Assembly: GCA_905250885.1 (NCBI GenBank)
Contig: CAJNOQ010000848.1
Location: 1-40,116 of the forward strand
Direction: 5' to 3'
Length of the DNA stretch: 40,116 nucleotides
From: Didymodactylos carnosus
Lineage: Eukaryota > Rotifera > Eurotatoria > Philodinida > Philodinidae
In this document: one piece after another, positions 35,980-40,116 of the stretch
How positions within the stretch are numbered: position 1 is the first letter of the stretch
Layout: each line of letters opens with the position of its first letter
Notes under the pieces: generated by a model
The model's database searches: none
The model's input: the letters and a program-made list of their open reading frames with translations, nothing else
Told to the model about the DNA's origin: nothing
Translations under genes and position numbers: made by a program

Positions 35980-36634
35980 ATCTTTATGGATGCCACAAAT
36001 GTTAAACTAACTAACCATAAAACAGGAATAAATAGCTTGAAACAATAATCACTTTGTGAGCAATGATACTTCATCATGAAAATTGAGTATTTCGATATAT
36101 ATTTGTAGAGCGAGTAATCAAGAGGTACACAAAGAGTAATCAAGATATGAGAGATACCCCACGTAGAAATAGCAAAAGACTTTTGCGCTGTCAAGCAAAA
36201 AAGAATGCAAAAATATAAGTGGCTTACTGGTTGAAAAATGGTTAGAAATGCGAAATTCTATATATTCTTCTAGAACAAAATATTTACATTATTTTTACAT
36301 GCGTTCGTTATTCACTTGATTCACACACAAAACAAAAAGTTTTGACATATATGACAAGCGTGAAAACGATGAAAAACAGACTTCATTAACAGGAAAGTGT
36401 GAAATCATGAAAAATAGAAGCAACATTGAGAAAAATTATGTGCATCTTTACAAAGTGACAGACAGACTTTTATAACAGAAGAGTTTTATTTCACTTCGTT
36501 TGAAAAGCGAAAACAGGCGTTACGTTGGCCGATTCCATGATAAATGCAGGTTGATTAGTTCTTGTTAGTCTGTAGTTCGCAGTGTTACTTCAAAATCAAG
36601 TCCTTTTGCACAAATCGTCTCTGCATAGGTGTAG
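35980..36634. other. 3' flank of the receptor gene
   Basis: Downstream flank of the minus-strand receptor. AATAAA on the minus strand at 36485-36490, 145 nt after the stop, is a reasonable polyadenylation signal. A short minus-strand frame (35964-36194) is hydrophobic but has no recognised family. Confidence 0.45.
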
Positions 36635-37585
36635 CTAACGAAACATAAACGTGTTCGAGGGTCGAACGCGATTCAGGTTGCGTCTCGGTCGCCAAAAGAG
36701 CAGTCTGTCCCATAGCTCCGAATGACAGCTGAGAGCAACGAATGGCAGGAGTAAATTGGGGAAATAAAGGAGAAAGAAAAAGTAGTCATCTTGAATATCA
36801 TTCAGAAACATTGGTATCCAGAATTGCTGAAGGAGACCGGTGATCGATGACGGTAGCCAGAATAGTAGATAGAGTGTGGCGATTGAAAGTAACTGAATAG
36901 TCAGTTTTCGGTGCTTTTTCCATGCAAAAGTGGATTTCATCTGTCTCTTTTTAATCAGTACACGTACGAGAAACGAGAAACTGAATACAGCTATGAGCAA
37001 CACAGGTATCCCAATATTGACGAGCCAATCGAAGCTGCCAATGGCATGATTTTCGTAAAAACAAGGTCCAGCGCACAGTGGTACGGTGTAAATAAAATCG
37101 TTTACACATGGGTACAAGTAGATGACGGACAGGTAGAATACAGTCGGGTAGAAAATGCAGATGAGTATCGGTAAGTAATGAAGTAGCAGTTTCTGTCTTC
37201 GTGCTGTTAAAATGCTATGGTGAAATACGAACAGATGACGCTCTATTGAAGTCCATGACATCAGGAAAATGTTAATGCCATTCAGGGTAAATTCAAAGAA
37301 GTTCCAGAATAGACAGTAGATACTCGATCGTGGTGAGACGTAATGTGTTCGGTAGTAAGTGATTGTCATCGACAGTTCACACGACACTTGGATAAAACTA
37401 ACAATGACCAGCAGGATGATGACATGATTGTTTGTTTTGTGCCTAATTTGTTTATTCGTGGCGTATTGATAGAGTAAAAACAAGGAGCATGAAATCGAGA
37501 ATGGTTGTATTACCAATAGCAAGGCAAATTTTATTTCATCAGCTAAATGATCAGGTAAAATCATCATCGCAGTTGTATTATCCAT
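36635..37585 (-). CDS. Rhodopsin-like GPCR, probable neuropeptide-type orphan
   Basis: An intronless frame of 316 aa with seven hydrophobic segments at about 18-41, 54-78, 90-121, 133-158, 186-211, 227-256 and 268-289. Class A marks: TM3 ends with S-I-E-R-H at 113-117 in the DRY position; Cys91 at the TM3 start can pair with a Cys in the second loop, which carries PC...LCAGPCFY (159-177); TM6 has LFWLP (241-245). The TM7 NPxxY is replaced by LLPFVAL. The N-terminus is short, with an N-D-N-T-T glycosylation-type site and no signal peptide. It is a plasma-membrane receptor, and the ligand cannot be read. I associate this loop signature with large receptor families in bdelloid rotifers. A long hairpin lies just upstream. 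Confidence 0.88.
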   Translation of the reverse strand: MDNTTAMMILPDHLADEIKFALLLVIQPFSISCSLFLLYQYATNKQIRHKTNNHVIILLVIVSFIQVSCELSMTITYYRTHYVSPRSSIYCLFWNFFEFTLNGINIFLMSWTSIERHLFVFHHSILTARRQKLLLHYLPILICIFYPTVFYLSVIYLYPCVNDFIYTVPLCAGPCFYENHAIGSFDWLVNIGIPVLLIAVFSFSFLVRVLIKKRQMKSTFAWKKHRKLTIQLLSIATLYLLFWLPSSITGLLQQFWIPMFLNDIQDDYFFFLLYFPNLLLPFVALSCHSELWDRLLFWRPRRNLNRVRPSNTFMFR

Positions 37586-37626
37586 GATGATCTTTATTGT
37601 AAGGAGAGCGATAATTATATGTTTTT

Positions 37627-37927
37627 TTTAACAAATGATAGATCTCATTTGATGCATTATAGAAATGAATTTATTGTGGTTTTTTGAAAAAAAAATAAGA
37701 CTGTTTCTAAAATGCCTACTTGGTTAAAGACAAGAAAAGAAAATGATAAATAGGAACCGTTCAAGAACTTATATAACTACTTTTTCCTGTTACAACATAA
37801 CTATATATCATTTTCTTTTCTTGTCTTTAACCAAGTAGGCATTTTAGAAACAGTCTTATTTTTTTTTCAAAAAACCACAATAAATTCATTTCTATAATGC
37901 ATCAAGTGAGATCTATCATTTATTAAA
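37627..37927. repeat. 127-bp inverted repeat with 47-nt spacer
   Basis: Arms 37627-37753 and 37801-37927 are reverse complements with only three mismatches counted by eye, including preserved T6 and A9 runs. The spacer is 37754-37800. The near arm starts 41 bp upstream of the receptor ATG on the minus strand. The structure is MITE-like, or a recent inverted duplication. Such high identity means it is young or kept by gene conversion. Confidence 0.95.
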
Positions 37928-38009
37928 CAATCCATGTAGTTATTGTTCCCCTTACACATGATCATCATGAACAATACGTAAGAATAACTGCGATTCTTTA
38001 TGTTGTTTT

Positions 38010-40116
38010 AATCTCGTTTATTGATGTAAAAGTAGAAAATCCAAAAGATACAAGCCACAAAAGTGGATCGAGGATCCATATACATGTGGTCACCGTAAAA
38101 CAAAAAAAAAAGAAACAAACACTTAACTGTTACAGATTCGCTAACCCATACTAAATAGTACAAGAGGAAAAATGAGAGAAGAAGCGAGAAAAAAAAGAAG
38201 AAATATTATAAATAAATAAATAAGTATATAAGTAAGCTTAAAATGTGAGTTGTGTTGTGTGCTGGTACTGCAGATATGTAAGGCGAGTGAATCAGACAGA
38301 AGTAGAGAATCTTCCTGTATCAACAATATAGTTTACGACTAACTTGACAATAACTCCAACTGTTACTTTGTCAAACAGTACTCGTAAAAGAAGTGATTCA
38401 AGATCCGGTTTAACATCTGGAATCCTGTTAGAGAACTGCGTCATTAGGTTTTCTCTCTCCTTGCTGTAATTGGGACACTCAAAAAGTAAATGGTAAACAG
38501 TCTCTTTTATTAGACTATTACATTCACAAGATGGATCATGCACGAGACCTTTATCGAATAAGTCACTATTCAGTTGAGAAAATCCGACTCTAAGGCGGCA
38601 GTAGTGAATATATCAATATCTCTTCGACTGATTAAAGGTAATTTTGAATTTGATTTTGGTGATATCAACTGATTTTTAAATTTATTTAAATTAAACGTCA
38701 GTTTTGTCTCAAGCGGAAGCTCATTGTACTCACGAGATGCTCGAAAGACTAACGAATCATAAACTATATTTAATCGGCAACGTTGAACCGGAACAAGCTG
38801 TCTATCTCGACTTCGTAATGAGTATGTAAGAGATGTAGGCGGTGATGAAGGTAACAAGCTCTTTAGAACAGATGATGTTTTCCCAGTAATTTTCTGAAAT
38901 AGAGTTAATCGATATCTTTTGAAAATCTCTCTTATTGACTCCATCCTAAGTCTTTCAAGACCCTTTCAGCAGAACTAAACATCATTGCTCCAGAAACAGC
39001 GCGAGCTGCCTTGTGGTGAGCAGACTCTAAGCGATCCATATTCCTCACTATTGTATTACCGTAGATAACAGAACCATAATTAAGCTGATTTAACCCGTAA
39101 GCCTTGTAGATTATATCTAGAGCTTGACGAGCCAGCACACGTGAAAAAAGTTTCATTAAGCCAGTCAGACGGTCGATTTTGTGTAGGATATAATCTACAT
39201 GCGCTGTCCAATCAAGGTTATTCTTCAATACTAAACTAAGGTGTTTATGTTTAGTAACGTAGAGTATGGGAGTGTTACTGATGCTGCTAACAGGCATTGT
39301 AGCAGTCTGAAGCCCTTTATGAGTAGAGAAAAGCATAGCTATACATTTATCTATATTCAAATGAAGCTTCCAAGTCATTGACCAATTATAGATGATGACT
39401 AAGTCCTTATTTATTTGATTCACAGCCTCGGATAAGTCATTCCTTACATCATCAGCAAAGAGTTTCATCGTGGAGTTGATGTTATCAGCGATATCATCAA
39501 TAAATATTAAAAACAACAATGGCCCCAGGACCGAGCCCTGGGTTACCCCTCGATTAATTCTCCTTGCCGACGATGTAACACCCTGCACTGTAGTTACAAT
39601 CTCCCGCTTAGCCAGGTAACTGGCAAACCAGTTAATGAGTGATTGAGGAATTTCCTTAGCTTTCAGTTTTCATAGCAAGCCCTTGTGCCATATACTATCA
39701 AAAGCCTTGCTAAAATCAAGAAACGCAGTCAACACAGGCTTGTTTTAGTCGAAAGCTATCAGCATCTCATGTATTATGGATACTAATTGATTAATGGTAG
39801 AATCATTCTTCTGAAACTCAGACTGGTTTTTATTCAGAAGTCCGTAATTCACGAGATATCCATGCACTTTTCGATATACAATACGTTCTAAAATTTTTGA
39901 TAAAATCGGAAGTAAAGTAATTGGTCTGTAATTACTTGGACTGTGACAGTCACCAGATTTAAATATCGCGGTAACATATCCAAGGTTTTCAAGACTTCGG
40001 AAACTGTTCACTTATTAGCGACTCATTAAACAAATAAGTAATAATTGGTGTAACTATTGCACCAGCTTCTTTCAATATTCTACCAGAGAGACCAGGTGCA
40101 GTTGCCTTACTACAAT
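38010..40116 (-). mobile_element. Second non-LTR retrotransposon, runs off window
   Basis: The 3' part of a LINE on the minus strand, from reverse transcriptase to 3' end. The 3' UTR spans about 38010-38291, with AATAAA on the minus strand at 38017-38022. The right boundary is outside the window, so the endonuclease domain, if present, is not seen. It is a different family from the element at 13.5 kb: other codon usage, other 3' end, and an extra C-terminal Cys/His motif. The left limit is approximate and no target-site duplication was found. Confidence 0.8.
38292..40116 (-). pseudogene. LINE reverse transcriptase, multiply broken
   Basis: From the window end inward: a KATAPGLSGRIL block, NYRPITLLPILSKILER near 39880-39930, FLDFSKAFDSIW near 39690-39730, GVTQGSVLGPLLFLIFIDD near 39495-39550 and LFADD near 39450-39465. 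The catalytic FADD is intact, but the segment after it looks shortened. The thumb and C-terminal region follow, ending with CECN...ETVYHLLFECPNY, a Cys/His motif common at LINE C-termini. Breaks: a frameshift near 39995, TAA at 39745-39747, TGA at 39670-39672, and frameshifts near 38936 and 38600. The last frame ends near 38292. The copy is not functional. Confidence 0.85.

Noticed and set aside
35964..36194. Hydrophobic minus-strand frame, considered a receptor fragment
   Set aside because: No class A receptor motif could be aligned and it has no ATG start; partly formed by the palindrome.
1..40116. CRISPR arrays, tRNA or rRNA genes, bacterial operon signals
   Set aside because: No regularly spaced direct repeats, no convincing cloverleaf or rRNA stretches noticed, and the genes are eukaryotic with spliceosomal introns. 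A tRNA scan could not be run.

Overview
The window is AT-rich animal DNA. Its genes are interrupted mostly by introns of about 50-80 nt, and the intergenic sequence is rich in microsatellites and hairpins. The best guess for the source is a bdelloid rotifer. Support: very short introns, an intronless rhodopsin-like receptor with the Cys-Ala-Gly-Pro-Cys second loop that I associate with bdelloid receptor families, decayed non-LTR retrotransposons, and translation starts placed close behind splice-acceptor-like sites. The species assignment is inference.

Left third (1173-12477, minus strand): one 12-exon gene whose hand-built exon model stays in frame for 872 codons. Its N-terminal quarter has the landmarks of DUF3715, the PARP-like pseudo-enzyme domain of TASOR (scaffold of the HUSH silencing complex) and TEX15. 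Its C-terminal half is a Gln/Ala/Tyr-rich, prion-like low-complexity region. Two introns over 3 kb lie inside or beside the DUF3715 region and hold microsatellites and a foldback repeat.

Middle (13.5-21.4 kb): a 5'-truncated, dead non-LTR retrotransposon flanked by an 11-bp target-site duplication and ending in four AGTCTT repeats. About 5.6 kb follow with no recognisable gene but with a roughly 590-bp imperfect inverted repeat.

Right half, plus strand: a complete 10-exon Numb gene (517 aa; PTB domain, C-terminal NPF motifs) whose second intron carries a 488-bp piggyBac-like MITE in a TTAA duplication; an intronless acetylserotonin-O-methyltransferase-like gene; and a complete 13-exon GTPBP1/GTPBP2-family translational GTPase gene (586 aa) with a GC-AG intron and a 28-nt exon encoding the P-loop.

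Right end, minus strand: an intronless 316-aa rhodopsin-like GPCR gene with a near-perfect 127-bp hairpin about 40 bp upstream of its ATG, then a second decayed non-LTR element running off the window. A 228-bp inverted repeat and a 49-bp near-perfect palindrome lie between GTPBP2 and the receptor.

The genes do not form an evident pathway. Themes across the window are a candidate silencing factor (DUF3715 protein), dead mobile elements and an unusual density of long inverted repeats that could form double-stranded RNA. Exon boundaries, repeat limits and identities were all worked out by eye.
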